Assembly: GCA_010015745.1 (NCBI GenBank)
Contig: ML978171.1
Location: forward strand, 1-64,000
Source of the DNA: Setomelanomma holmii
Lineage: Eukaryota > Ascomycota > Dothideomycetes > Pleosporales > Phaeosphaeriaceae
Direction: 5' to 3'
Length of the DNA: 64,000 bases
Numbering within the stretch: position 1 is the stretch's first letter; each line of letters starts with the position of its first letter. Positions 46,233 through 56,627 of the stretch are shown here, piece after piece. The position numbers were made by a program, and so were the translations under genes. The notes under the pieces are model-generated. The model saw nothing but the letters and a program-made list of their open reading frames with translations, was not told where the DNA came from and made no database searches.

Positions 46233-46931
46233 TCACATAGGCATCCTCCTAATCTCCTCAATCGTCCAATACCTCCTCATATTCTCCGCCCCCAGCTGCT
46301 TAACCTCATCATCCAAATGCTGCCAGAGCACCTTCCCAAACCCATCCAGTATCTCCTTCAACTCTCCCAACTTCAGCTCCCTCTCTCCATCAACACATTC
46401 CTCCAGATACTTCTCCAGCCTATCCAAGCCCTTATGAATCTGCTTATGTTGGGTCAGCAATTCCAGCTCTTTCCTAAACGCCGGCATTTTCTTGGCCAGG
46501 ACGGGGAAAATGTGCTGCTCCTCGATGGTGTGGTGCATGGTTAGGTGGTGGCAAAATTGCTGGCCGAGCGTGAGGAATTGCCGGATGGACATGTTTTTGG
46601 GGCGTTTTTGCGTTTCGGATGCGGTGTAGAGTGTGTTCCAGGTTGAACGGAAGTTGTTGTGGAAATAGTCCATGTGCTCGGCCATGCGGTTGTAGCTGCG
46701 GAATTCGGCTGGGGTGAGCTTGGGTAAGGGCTTTTCTTCTGGTTGGGGACATGTTGATGTTGACATTGTCTCTGGATCGGTGGAAGCCATGTTGCCTGGG
46801 GTTGTGAAAGGTCGGATGGATTGGTAGATAAGTGAGGACTGTCGTAGCGGCAGTTGGCGAATTTTTTGGGCTGAGTTCGATAGCGATGATGTTGTCCGAG
46901 TTGGGATAGCGAGGACCCGAGAGTATGACAT
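46233..46931 (-). CDS. Hemerythrin-like HHE domain protein
   Basis: A single exon of 232 residues. Residues from about 75 onward form a four-helix hemerythrin-like domain with the metal-ligand histidines in order: AEHMDYFHNNF, FCHHLTMHHTIEEQHIFPVL, LTQHKQIHKGLDRLEKYL and VLWQHLDDEVKQLG. Such domains bind a di-iron centre and are linked to oxygen, nitric oxide or redox sensing, or to iron handling; the role in ascomycetes is poorly defined. The first ~45 residues are basic and Ser/Arg-rich with few acidic residues (RVLAIPTRTTSSLSNSAQK, QSIRPFTT), resembling a mitochondrial targeting sequence. An internal ATG after it (MASTDPE) could give a cytosolic form. Both starts are in frame, so dual targeting is possible but unproven. 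Confidence 0.85.
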   Translation of the reverse strand: MSYSRVLAIPTRTTSSLSNSAQKIRQLPLRQSSLIYQSIRPFTTPGNMASTDPETMSTSTCPQPEEKPLPKLTPAEFRSYNRMAEHMDYFHNNFRSTWNTLYTASETQKRPKNMSIRQFLTLGQQFCHHLTMHHTIEEQHIFPVLAKKMPAFRKELELLTQHKQIHKGLDRLEKYLEECVDGERELKLGELKEILDGFGKVLWQHLDDEVKQLGAENMRRYWTIEEIRRMPM

Positions 46932-47080
46932 ACGTTGCTCAATCTATGTCTGGAACACGATATCTGCCGACCAGCTTGTCTTTGTATTGTTGGTGTAGAT
47001 AAGGTTGAAAATTACGATTTTGGCCACTCAACGCTGTTTAGTATCTCATTACCAATTCGGAAGTTGTAACCCCGAGGGCC

Positions 47081-47098
47081 CGGGAACGGCTGTTCCCG
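47081..47098. repeat. Short GC-rich inverted repeat
   Basis: Arms CGGGAAC and GTTCCCG (7 bp each) surround a four-base loop, between the hemerythrin-like gene and the end of DCC1. It could form a small hairpin in RNA. No known role is assigned. Confidence 0.4.
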
Positions 47099-47213
47099 AG
47101 CCGCAGACACGAAAGCCAAGCGACCCACGTGCGGTCAACTTAGTGACAGTACATGCTGACCATCTTCGACGACTTGCGACTAAGGAGGAGGGCATATTAC
47201 CGCAGACGCCTGT

Positions 47214-48298
47214 TCATTTCCTCCTGGTCTTTCCAAACTTTTCGTGCCACTTCCTTGCTGATGGCTTTGAACCAATGGCAGGCGCACCCCCTGTGGAAGT
47301 CGCAACACCGGCGCTTCTCGCTCTGATGGTGCTCTCTGTAGGGAATTCGTATACTCCTTCGAGGGCACTTAACTGTGCATCCTTCCTCCAGGCCTCAGGC
47401 AGGGTGTCCCCCCATGAGTCCGTAAAGTCCGCAATCAAGAAATCGCTGCCTTCTCTTGCCTCCAACAAGGTCCTGCCAGCAAATGCTACAGTTTTCGCTC
47501 GATCTAGGCAGCACCAGGGCCCACTACGGTCTTCTCCCTCCTTTGAGAGACGTCTGAGAATTGACTGCACGAGATCCGATGGATAGCTCTCTTCGGCGAC
47601 AGCCCTTGTGATGTCGTCTTGCAAGAATTGACTGTCAAGCTTGACACCCTCTGCCAATGCGGCAGCGTTAATGGACCTCCATGTCTGAACCAGGGCATCG
47701 AGACCTGGCCGGTATGAATTACCTTCGTGCTCGAAAGCCATTAAGTCATCCCACCCTGCTTGGCATTGTCCCTCTGACAAGGGAACGTTCTCGAAAATGG
47801 TCGCCTTGCTCTTGCAATTGCCAATTGCGTCAAATTCGCTAGCGGAGACGTGGAATACAGGCAGAAGCTCGTGTAATAAACTCACAGCAGATGCGTCGGA
47901 TGAATGGAGTTCCAACGTTGCAGTGCACGATGCAATGGCACGTGTGACAGGGATGGGCATCTCGTTGCTATGGGGCTCCAGCGTGGGCTCGGTGACGAAA
48001 AGTGAGTTACTCGTCTGGACCTGGCGTAGTGAAAACGTTGTTTTTGGCGTACATAGCACTGCATATGCAGGCTTCGAATTTGGCGCGCTAGACACGGCTT
48101 GCGACTTGATGGACAGCCTAAGTACGCGTGAAGGTCAGAGGAAACTCAAACAGAGACAACACGGCAGCGCACCTACAGTGGAGGATTCGGTGCGTCTATT
48201 AGCTCAACAATCTCTGGTGGCAGCTCGAACAGACGAAAATGCTGCATCTCGTGAGCAATTGAGAACGGCACGCCGCCCTCATCCTGTTGCGTCGCCAT
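47214..48298 (-). CDS. DCC1: Sister chromatid cohesion protein Dcc1
   Basis: Exon 1 runs 48298-48177, a 59-bp intron (48118-48176, GTAGGT...TAG) follows, and exon 2 runs 48117-47214, giving 341 residues in phase. Dcc1 joins Ctf8 and Ctf18 in the alternative clamp loader that acts on PCNA and supports cohesion at replication forks. Landmarks are FRLFELPPEIVELIDA at the front, the AYAVLCTPKTTFSLRQVQTS block with SNSLFV, a middle winged-helix-like region (GWDDLMAFEHEGNSYRPG), and the C-terminal block SYPSDLVQSILRRL, DRAKTVAFAGRTLLEAR and ARKWHEKFGKTRRK. The length is close to that usual in fungi. It is divergent from BUD3 across 476 bp. Confidence 0.88.
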
Positions 48299-48774
48299 GT
48301 TCGTTTATCTTCTGTGTGGTGAAGTTCAGCGTTGTTGTGCTTGTGGGGTCGCGGATCGGCAGCCAGGTCGTCACGACGCGATGCAGCTAGGTCGCGCTCA
48401 CGCAAGAGAGCGACCATAACAGCCAAAAACATCGATCCTCGTCATCTAGTCCCACAGACTTCCCGGGGATCCCAGCGCCGTCCCGCTCTTGTCGCAGGTT
48501 GAGGTCGCGCTACCGCTGGGCCGCAGCCTTGTGACCTTGTTTCGGAGTTTTGCAGCTTCCACTGCTTGTTTGTTTTCGACTCGGGACGCGCCTGCTCGCC
48601 CGCATGGCGACATAACACTCGACGCTCTTGCTGGCCCTCAACCTCACCCTCACCCACGACCTCACCGCCGCCGTCGCCCATTGCGCAATGCCACTGCGGA
48701 CTCGAATCCTTTCCTAACGACGCTCCTTACCGACTACCGCCAACTTCGTCACTCGTTTACGCGCAATTGGCACC
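48299..48774. promoter_or_regulatory. Shared divergent promoter region (DCC1 / BUD3)
   Basis: 476 bp separate the divergent start codons. The right half is rich in CT and CA runs typical of fungal 5' leaders. Overlapping ORFs (48489-48845 plus, 48442-48681 minus) look like low-complexity chance frames. Confidence 0.45.
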
Positions 48775-51700
48775 ATGGTGGTCATCATCCCCGAGCCAGC
48801 TGCGCTCTCTACAGACGATTTGTCGCTCTTCTACACCACCGATGAATTGCTGTCGAACTCCCCTGTACTCGTTTTCTACGGACCCACGGCGACTACGACC
48901 CAGGCTACACATTCGCGCATCAAAGCCCACGTCTTCACCCCAGCCGGTCTCCAAAACTACGCCCGCCTTATCATCTCGCCCACAGCCACCTTTTACAACG
49001 CCGTGACATGCCTGCCGCGGGAGGAACAGGGCGACGAAATATGCAGAGGCCTGGCCTTTAGTCTTTGCAAATACTTTGCCGAGCTGCCTACTGAGGTCAA
49101 GAATGTTTGGGAAAAGCGACACGGCGCCGTGGGCTACCTGCCCTCAGCACCCAAGCTCTTCTCAGATTCCCATGCGGCCATCGTCGCGGCCAAGATGGTG
49201 AAAGTCGAGAATGTCGCGGATATTATAGTAGACGTCCGTCACGCATTGGGTGAACAGACTCTATCATGGGTGGATCTAGATGTGGTCCTTCCGCAAGGCA
49301 GCATACAAAAGTTGGAAGCTCGTGAGTCTGCCAACTTCGACGAAACAGAGGACGACCTTCTCGAACACAAGTACGGCCAGTATGCGCCTGTGGTCAAGCT
49401 ATTCGGCGATACCGCATTTCTTCCTACCTCGAAGCTGCGCCGCGCGCCCTCGAAACCGACCGCGCTCAATCGGTCCCAATCGTTCTCTAGGAAGAAAAAG
49501 GAAAACCTTCGACGTGAGATGATCGAGCTCCTGGACACGGAAGAGAGCTATGTCCACAAAATCACGGATCTGGTGACGAATGTGGCCGTCGAGTTTCGGG
49601 AGAAAGCCAAGCAGAAAGCGACCACAAGCAATAGTCCAAACGAGCAGGCACTAGAGGGTCTCTTCCCTCCAAGTCTGGACAAGATCCTTGCCGTGAATTC
49701 AAAATTCTTCGAAGCCATTCGCGATGTCCTAGACGAGACGGAGAACGCCGCGATTGAAGACATCGAGAAGGCGACAGATGAGGTCTTCATAGCTCCACTA
49801 CGCGGACAAAAGGATCCTGTAGATGTCACAGGTGCTGCTGCGCTTGCAAAAGCACTACTTGAGTGGTTCCCACGATTCGCCGACTGCTACACGGACTACA
49901 TGGCTGCTCACGGAGAGTTCTCACAGCTGCTGAAAGCTTTCACGAAAGACATCAACTCTAGCTTTTCCAAACGAGTCTACCAGACTGGGGAACAGCGACT
50001 GACTTCTCTGCTTATCGAACCCGTTCAGCGTCTGCCACGGTACAACCTGTACATCGACAACATCATCAAACAGTTGCCTATGCGGCACCCAGCCATCAAA
50101 TCGTTCTTGAAGGCGAGGGACATCATTGCGGACATCTGCTCAAGAGAAGGCCCCTCGGCACAGCAAATTAGGGTGTTTGATCGCTTGCGCAAAATGGTGT
50201 CTGCGTGGCCGCAAGCTTTCAATCCCACAGGGAGGCTGATCACTGCTGTCGACTATGTGGAGCTTCCACCACCATATCACGGCGATCTTTCTGGACCGTC
50301 GGCCACAACCGGAATCTTCGTTCTCTTCGCAGACTTCCTCGTGTTATTGCGAAAGTCAGGAAGCAGCACCACAAATGCTCGCAGTTTGCTTACTGACTTG
50401 GACAACCCCAAATTTTCAGAGACATTCAACGGCTCCGCAGAGCTCATGTTCCATCAGCAGCTGGACCTATGCGACGCGTTTTTGAGTGAGCACTCAGAGA
50501 GCAGCATCCTGCAGCTAATATCGCCTTTGCCCGCGTCAAGTCTTCTCGACCGACCACGTAGCCGCGATCGACAGGCGATGGGGGTTCGAATGTTCTATCT
50601 GCAAGGACTATACGAAAGCAAAGTCCAGCGACTTGTCGAGGAAATGACAAAGGCTCGCGTAGAAGGCCGCTTCCCCGAAGCCGAAAGGGAAACTCCAAGG
50701 TGGGAGGTGCGCAGCTTAACTGGCGATCTCAGCTTGTTCTCCTCGGTCACAGAGCACCATGGTGGTGAGGTAGTTGAGGGTCGAAAGGCGCCAGCCAAGA
50801 TTCAAATCCTTGTGAACGCACACCAGCACTCGAGTCCAACTCACGTTGGCGATAAGGGCAACGAGCTGACCGTTTCCTTGACCATCCTGGATGATGGCTT
50901 CTTCCTTTTAGACACGAATGGCGCTAATGGCTTTACTGCGAGGGACAAGCTGACCAGCCTCGAGTTCCTTCCCGTTCTGACTAAAAGATTTGCGAACTAC
51001 TTGCAGCTTCGAAACAGCATCAAAAACCCAGCTTTATCCGAAGCATACCTCGCACGGAATCAGCAGATTCTTAAATCGCTGTGTACTGAGTTTGCAGAGG
51101 TCGAAGATGATTATATGGAAACTAAAAGCCGCCCACACTCTCCTGTGAAGATGCTGTCAAGCCTCTTTGGCGGCAGTGTAGGTCGAGAGGGTGGCACTCG
51201 AAAGCTCCAACGCAACCCGCATACCCTAGGAGATATTCCGCGAATGGCGCCACCAACCCAGCCTTCATCTTCCCGTCCTTATAGCCGTGACGGTGACACA
51301 TCCCGGCCGACCTCCTCGAACAAAAACGCTGCTTTCAATATCACGACCGCGATTGACTCACTCGCGAAACTGGAAGAGTCACTTGCCAATCTGACTTTAG
51401 CTCTACACGCGCGCAAAGGCAACATCGTTGGCCGCTCAGTCCGTGCCCGGATGGTCGCAGATGAACTCATGGTGAACGAGCTGTATAATTCAATCTTGGA
51501 GAGTCCATCAAATCTCGATCTTGCCGCGCAATCATCAGTCGACGTGCTCTTCGCGGTCTTCGAGAAATTCATCAACATTGCCTGGAAAGAACGCATGGGA
51601 CCAGTTCTGTCGCACGCCACACTTGTGTCTCTGCAAATGCGGTCAGATAGCATGTACCCTGGAGAGTTTGAGGACTTCTTCAGATCCACAGTGAACGACT

Positions 51701-53364
51701 TCTCGCCACAAAACCAGCGAGCCTTGCGCGCAATCGTTCAACTACTTGCCGAACTTCTAGATGGAACCTGCAACGATGGGGATTGTGGCGTTCTTACTGC
51801 GGCATTTGCTGAAATGCTTGTGCCCGCTGGGAATGCCAACGACTTCATATCTCTGATGGATCGATTAGTCCAGGATATCGAAGCACTCTTCCCGGTCCAG
51901 ACACCTGGATTCAACACTCCCAACTATGGTTCCGTCGACTCGAAAGGTCGCTCTACTGCTGCTGGCTCAATCAATTCGAACACTTCGTTGAGGAAGCGCT
52001 TCGGTTTCGGAACGCTGACTAGGGAGAACAGCAAGTCTGAGAGCGAGTCAAAGGTCGGTTCGCTGTGGCGATCTCTTAGCAAGAACAGCCACGGAATCGA
52101 TAGTCAGCCATCGAGTGTCTCCAAGGCAGGGACCACGCATCTTGCCCGTTCGAATTCGACTGATGCAGGTCGAATTTCTCCCAAGCGTCCGTCATCTCGC
52201 GACCGCCCTACCGTCCTCGGCGCTTTCAATTTCGAGAATGGAAGTGTGACTGGCAGTGGTAGATCGTTCTTGGGTGCTCTTGGAACAATTGGAGAGGTAC
52301 CGCCCACTGCTGGGCCTCCCCGCAAAAAGCGTCGCTCTTCACTGAGCGACCTCAAGATGTTGCAGGATGCTAATGATGTGCCCACGTGGTCTTCGCAGAC
52401 TCCTCGTCGACCAGACTCGGTGGCACGCGAGAATCGACAATCTAGCGCTGAACCGCGAACTCCTTCTCGAATGACCCCATCGCCTGCCAAGCATGCATCG
52501 GCAATACCAACACCTACACGACTCGGCTCACCTATGCGAAAAGAGAACTCGCCAGGCAATGCGTTGGAGCGAGCAGGGAGTGTGCGGCCCAAGTCCGTTG
52601 CTGCGAGACCTGATGCGAAGGATGAAGTCACCATCAAATCGTATAGCCCGACAAAGAAACAAAGTGAGCGCGGCGAGTCAGTCTCTGGAATTCCTAGTCT
52701 CAAGGCAACCACTAGTGCAGGCCTGTCGGAGCGGCCCACTTCTGGAAATACTGTGAAGATGCCCCCTTCCAGTCGTAGCCCTACCAAGTCTGGAGCGGTG
52801 CCCGCAAGCCCGCCAAAACGGCTTCGCATGCAGTCACCGCAGAAACTGCGTGAACGCCTGCAGAACCAGCAGCGCGATATTGATACCGCATCTACGGACT
52901 TGCAGAACGAGCTCAGCGCCATCGGACACGAGCTTAATGCCAGAAGCATACCTCGTCTGACCACGCAGAGCTCGGCGCCACCCACAACATCGAGTCCTAG
53001 CAAATCCGGTTCTCTAGAAGCGCGAATGGCAGCACTGGAAAGGCATCTCAAGACTACGCTAGAAGCTCTGTCGACAAAATCATCCTCGATCGCACAAGAC
53101 GTCAGCACCTCTCTCCAAGTATCCGAGGCTCGCGCCAAGCACCTGGATCAGCTGTACCGCGACATGAACGCCGAGAATGAGGCACTCTATGCACGCTTCA
53201 ACGAAGAGCTCGAGAAGGTGACGACTAGCGCCCGCAGGGGCAAAGCTGATGACGAGATCCAGAGACGATTGAAGGCGAGTGAAGAGGAAGCTGCGCGTCT
53301 GCGAAAAGAGAATGCGAGACTGAAGCGAGAAGTCGCGGGGCTGAAAGCACAAGTCAGGGAGTGA
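48775..53364 (+). CDS. BUD3: Bud3-like Rho guanine nucleotide exchange factor (septation)
   Basis: One uninterrupted exon of 1529 residues. The front has the fungal Bud3 N-terminal region (SLFYTTDELLSNSPVLVFYG, FSLCKYFAELPTEVKNVWEK). A Dbl-homology domain follows from about residue 245 (RREMIELLDTEESYVHKI) to about 460, including the conserved helix LLIEPVQRLPRYNLYIDNII near 410. A PH-like region follows (SGPSATTGIFVLFADFLVLL). Then comes a long Ser/Pro-rich disordered region with SPTK-type sites, and a coiled coil at the C-terminus (RLKASEEEAARLRKENARLK). In filamentous ascomycetes Bud3 activates Rho4 and acts with Bud4 at the contractile ring and septum; in budding yeast it marks axial bud sites. 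The absence of any intron in 4.6 kb contrasts with its neighbours. Confidence 0.88.
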   Translation: MVVIIPEPAALSTDDLSLFYTTDELLSNSPVLVFYGPTATTTQATHSRIKAHVFTPAGLQNYARLIISPTATFYNAVTCLPREEQGDEICRGLAFSLCKYFAELPTEVKNVWEKRHGAVGYLPSAPKLFSDSHAAIVAAKMVKVENVADIIVDVRHALGEQTLSWVDLDVVLPQGSIQKLEARESANFDETEDDLLEHKYGQYAPVVKLFGDTAFLPTSKLRRAPSKPTALNRSQSFSRKKKENLRREMIELLDTEESYVHKITDLVTNVAVEFREKAKQKATTSNSPNEQALEGLFPPSLDKILAVNSKFFEAIRDVLDETENAAIEDIEKATDEVFIAPLRGQKDPVDVTGAAALAKALLEWFPRFADCYTDYMAAHGEFSQLLKAFTKDINSSFSKRVYQTGEQRLTSLLIEPVQRLPRYNLYIDNIIKQLPMRHPAIKSFLKARDIIADICSREGPSAQQIRVFDRLRKMVSAWPQAFNPTGRLITAVDYVELPPPYHGDLSGPSATTGIFVLFADFLVLLRKSGSSTTNARSLLTDLDNPKFSETFNGSAELMFHQQLDLCDAFLSEHSESSILQLISPLPASSLLDRPRSRDRQAMGVRMFYLQGLYESKVQRLVEEMTKARVEGRFPEAERETPRWEVRSLTGDLSLFSSVTEHHGGEVVEGRKAPAKIQILVNAHQHSSPTHVGDKGNELTVSLTILDDGFFLLDTNGANGFTARDKLTSLEFLPVLTKRFANYLQLRNSIKNPALSEAYLARNQQILKSLCTEFAEVEDDYMETKSRPHSPVKMLSSLFGGSVGREGGTRKLQRNPHTLGDIPRMAPPTQPSSSRPYSRDGDTSRPTSSNKNAAFNITTAIDSLAKLEESLANLTLALHARKGNIVGRSVRARMVADELMVNELYNSILESPSNLDLAAQSSVDVLFAVFEKFINIAWKERMGPVLSHATLVSLQMRSDSMYPGEFEDFFRSTVNDFSPQNQRALRAIVQLLAELLDGTCNDGDCGVLTAAFAEMLVPAGNANDFISLMDRLVQDIEALFPVQTPGFNTPNYGSVDSKGRSTAAGSINSNTSLRKRFGFGTLTRENSKSESESKVGSLWRSLSKNSHGIDSQPSSVSKAGTTHLARSNSTDAGRISPKRPSSRDRPTVLGAFNFENGSVTGSGRSFLGALGTIGEVPPTAGPPRKKRRSSLSDLKMLQDANDVPTWSSQTPRRPDSVARENRQSSAEPRTPSRMTPSPAKHASAIPTPTRLGSPMRKENSPGNALERAGSVRPKSVAARPDAKDEVTIKSYSPTKKQSERGESVSGIPSLKATTSAGLSERPTSGNTVKMPPSSRSPTKSGAVPASPPKRLRMQSPQKLRERLQNQQRDIDTASTDLQNELSAIGHELNARSIPRLTTQSSAPPTTSSPSKSGSLEARMAALERHLKTTLEALSTKSSSIAQDVSTSLQVSEARAKHLDQLYRDMNAENEALYARFNEELEKVTTSARRGKADDEIQRRLKASEEEAARLRKENARLKREVAGLKAQVRE

Positions 53365-54664
53365 GAGCTTGACTTCCTCCAACTTTGTGCTTTAAGGGGA
53401 GACATGGTTGACGCGATATCTCAGGCTGCAAGGAACGACTTCTGCAATCCCAGTTCAATTGGCGAATACAGCCAGCGTTTGTTTTACCTGCATGTATACG
53501 GCGTTGGCAACCAGCACGATTCGAACTCGGCGCTTTATGGTAAACATACTCATCACGGCCAGTTCTGTGGTTTTCTTCCCAATGGCGTTGTTGCTATGCG
53601 TTGCTTTCTTCTTCATCGAACAACGCAATGCACAACAAGGCAGGGCGGTGGAAGCATGATGATACGACTGGAGTTTATGGATGCATCTTAGCGCACTATA
53701 CCATTGGCATGTTTTACCATTTCAAAGTCGTTCACCGATTGATTCAGTGTACGCAATGTAAACAAAATGTGAAGTGATACATCAATGTCTGCTAAGCCGG
53801 TATCGATAGCCGTCCTGCAGCAGCCTCAGCGGCGGCCTTGCCCCGCTAGTTTTCCGCAAAGCCTTGCCAACACATGCATAACATGGCTAGGATAGTCTGC
53901 CGTGCCGCGGTCCTGGGCCCGAAGAGGAATCATGGCTTGCATGTCTCTGAACAGAAGGTGATAAATCCAACACGAGCTCTCACTGTGGTGTGCAGCCACG
54001 GCGCCCCTCTGGCCATATGTTTCATCCGGCGTGGCTTGAGACGGACGGCGGTACGCTAGAAGGACGGTAGATGCCCCGATTGTTTCGCAACGTTTGGCAG
54101 GTCAATCGGTTGGTGGGTGGCCGCAACTGCAGGAACAGGAAGGGAAGTATTGGTGGACGATCACGCCTCAGATATCATCATTTCGTCTTCTTCGTTGCTA
54201 CATCATTCTTTGCACACGTCTGCGGCACAGCAGTCGGTCTTTCTTGCGCGCACCCCCCTGAGGAGGCACGAGAGCAGTTGCGCGATATATTGAGGGTCGA
54301 GACCGTGTCCCACCTGACTACTGTGAAGCGTGGCTGTTGGCTCTTTTGACTATCGTCATCTTCGGACCACGCTGCCGAGCACGTCGTTACCCCAAACAGG
54401 TCGCTCCCGCCCGCCGCATCTCACCCTTTTCACCTTCCCGACCACCAGCGACGCGATTTGACCACGAGGGATGGCAATGACTCTCGACACGACTTCGCCG
54501 ACAGAGTGCTTCCGTGCCCACCCCCGTCCCTCCCGGCACCCTCTCCACCACCAACATACAATATCGCAACCCCCATCGCAAGCCCCGCACGCACCGCACT
54601 CTACTCTGGGCACCCGCAAACGTGCATCGCGACTTGGCTCCGGGCGCGTGCTTTCCTCGGCACC
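53365..54664. other. Intergenic, 1.3 kb
   Basis: It contains the BUD3 3' region and the promoter of the next gene. ORFs of 60-95 codons on the plus strand (53404-53691, 54071-54349) lack recognisable features. The open frame of the next gene extends back to 54458 without an ATG in a proline-rich stretch that is probably leader. Confidence 0.45.
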
Positions 54665-56185
54665 ATGTCATGGTTCCTGAGAGGAGTGCAGAGCGCCGTC
54701 TTCCACTACGCGTCTTGCGCCCCCTGCACCGGCTACAGCGACGGCAGAAAGAGGCGGAGAGCAGCCAAGGCAGCGAAGAAGGTGAAGGCGAAGCTCCAGT
54801 TGGAGGACCCGGACACATACCATCACCCGCCCGCCACGGGCACCAATCCCTACTGGGATGAAGAGATCAGAATGGGGCCCGGGCCACCACCACGAAGAGC
54901 ACGTAGGACGAACACTGGGAGCACAAGAGCCATCACAACAGCAGGTACACAGAGCTCAGCTATCAGCAAGGGCAGCAGCAGTTTGGACGATGCGAGAGAC
55001 GAACTGCGATTGAGCGACGATACCGTAGACGACGACAATTGGAATCGCAAGCGCTACCAAAGGGAAGACGAAGACCTATGGGGCATGCACGAACCACCCG
55101 TCCCCATACAGCAGCTCCCTTCACGGTCGTCAGTGGGTGTCGCAGGCTTCAGTCTGAAGCGGCCTGGGACGTCACGATCTGCAAGCTACTACTCTGTCCG
55201 CGCACCGCCTATCAACGACCTTCACCCACCAGTCGTCAGTCTGCCGTCTCCAGACCCTACCGACAACCGATGGATGCTGCAGCCTCCGCCCAAAGCTAGC
55301 GTCATGGCGGGAAAGGAACGAGCCTCGAACAGGAGTCGCAGTGGCAGCGGCGCCAGCAGTCGCGTTGAGTTGAGTCTACAGCGGCAGCTAAGCACCAAGC
55401 AAGTGAAGCACAGGCTTGAACGAGGAGAGACGCCAGACATGCCTTCGATATCGCGAAACAGCTCATACAGCAATCTCGTATCTGGACAACGGCATGACAG
55501 AAGTCGGACACCACAGGTGCGACCACCTTCAGCGAGTAGCTCTCGCCACAAGAAGCGCCGCGACACCGCACTCTCGAGAACAGATACAGTCAGCACGCAT
55601 CGCTCGGGCGAGTCGGGCGACGCAGTCCAGAAGCACAGCTCTGTGCCTCACTCTGCCAATAATTCAGATCTCAAACTTCCCCGCAAACGCGAAAGCCGAC
55701 CAGCACTGTCCACCATTGTTTCCAGCGGCTCAGTCGCGAACGAGCTTGACAACGCATCCTTTTACGCCCAGGACGCCCGCGACGAGAATACACGACCACA
55801 ACTTTCGGATTCGACTTACAACCGGAACGATTTCACATTCCCTTCGATAATGACTACGGACTTGTCGCTTTACAGCATGCGCCCTCGTGCGCCTCTTAGC
55901 TCTTCCGATGTTTCGTCTTTGAACTGCTTGCAAGACCTGGTTTCCCCGCGAGATCTGCTCAAATCGCGCTTCGTATCTGCACCGCTCGTCGAAGCAAAGA
56001 TTCGCCTGCCGCCCGAGGATAGGGAGGAAGCGAGGACGCTGAGGCAGAAGCAGTCTTTGGCTGCATTTGGGATATCGCGGGCTTGGACAGGCAATGAGAG
56101 GACGGGTATGAAGGCGCCGTTTGAGAGGTCGAAAGAGGGTGCTGAGCGAAGAGATCCGAGGTTTAGATGGAGTGTTGACTTTTGA
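54665..56185 (+). CDS. Conserved fungal protein of unknown function
   Basis: The ATG at 54665 opens 506 residues without an intron. The front MSWFLRGVQSAVFHYASC is the most conserved-looking part: a short amphipathic or hydrophobic helix followed by CAPC, then a strongly basic run (RKRRRAAKAAKKVKAKL), then HHPPATGTNPYWDEEIRMGP. I have seen this arrangement in other Pezizomycotina unknowns. The remainder is Ser/Arg-rich and disordered, ending in an ordered patch (LRQKQSLAAFGISRAWTG, then RFRWSVDF). The start was chosen for the conserved MSWFLRG opening; the upstream extension is low-complexity. Function unknown; a membrane-associated or nuclear scaffold are both possible. Confidence 0.72.
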   Translation: MSWFLRGVQSAVFHYASCAPCTGYSDGRKRRRAAKAAKKVKAKLQLEDPDTYHHPPATGTNPYWDEEIRMGPGPPPRRARRTNTGSTRAITTAGTQSSAISKGSSSLDDARDELRLSDDTVDDDNWNRKRYQREDEDLWGMHEPPVPIQQLPSRSSVGVAGFSLKRPGTSRSASYYSVRAPPINDLHPPVVSLPSPDPTDNRWMLQPPPKASVMAGKERASNRSRSGSGASSRVELSLQRQLSTKQVKHRLERGETPDMPSISRNSSYSNLVSGQRHDRSRTPQVRPPSASSSRHKKRRDTALSRTDTVSTHRSGESGDAVQKHSSVPHSANNSDLKLPRKRESRPALSTIVSSGSVANELDNASFYAQDARDENTRPQLSDSTYNRNDFTFPSIMTTDLSLYSMRPRAPLSSSDVSSLNCLQDLVSPRDLLKSRFVSAPLVEAKIRLPPEDREEARTLRQKQSLAAFGISRAWTGNERTGMKAPFERSKEGAERRDPRFRWSVDF

Positions 56186-56627
56186 GGTCTGCTTTTGGCT
56201 GATCGGGGTCCTTGGATGTGGTCATCTAGCATCACGGTGTAGTGGTTTGTCGACGCATCTTCAGCATACATGCATAGCGAGGGTGCAGCACTTTGGCAAG
56301 TTTCTTTTGTTCATGTTCACAGTCGTTGCTATCTTTGACGCGTTGGAGCGAAGCATGTTTACTTTGTCGTCTTTGGCGTTTTCCTGGGCTTGGAAAGAGG
56401 CATTTTTGGCGTTCATTGCACATTTTTCTTCGATTCATTTGTGTGCGCGAAGGCACGACGGAGCATCTGAGGAAACGGAGCAGTCGCCATTCAAGAAGAT
56501 GTATCGTTTGCTGTGAAATTTCTCGCTACCGCTCAATGCATATGCGCTGAACCAGTTCAATCACTCTTTTGTCTTCGTATCCTTACACACTACGGGCCCA
56601 ACCTTTCACTCTCTCACCACGCCAAGT
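56186..56627. other. Convergent 3' region
   Basis: About 440 bp between the unknown protein and the 3' end of the nucleoporin gene, AT-richer than its flanks. Short ORFs on both strands; no gene recognised. Confidence 0.5.

Noticed and set aside
47081..47098. GC-rich hairpin as a terminator
   Set aside because: Intrinsic hairpin terminators are bacterial; in a fungal genome this is only a short inverted repeat.
52104..53138. 344-codon minus-strand ORF
   Set aside because: It lies opposite the disordered tail of BUD3 and has no family features; a shadow frame.
53505..53535. tRNA T-loop-like GATTCGAAC
   Set aside because: Only part of the T-stem would pair and no cloverleaf can be drawn around it.
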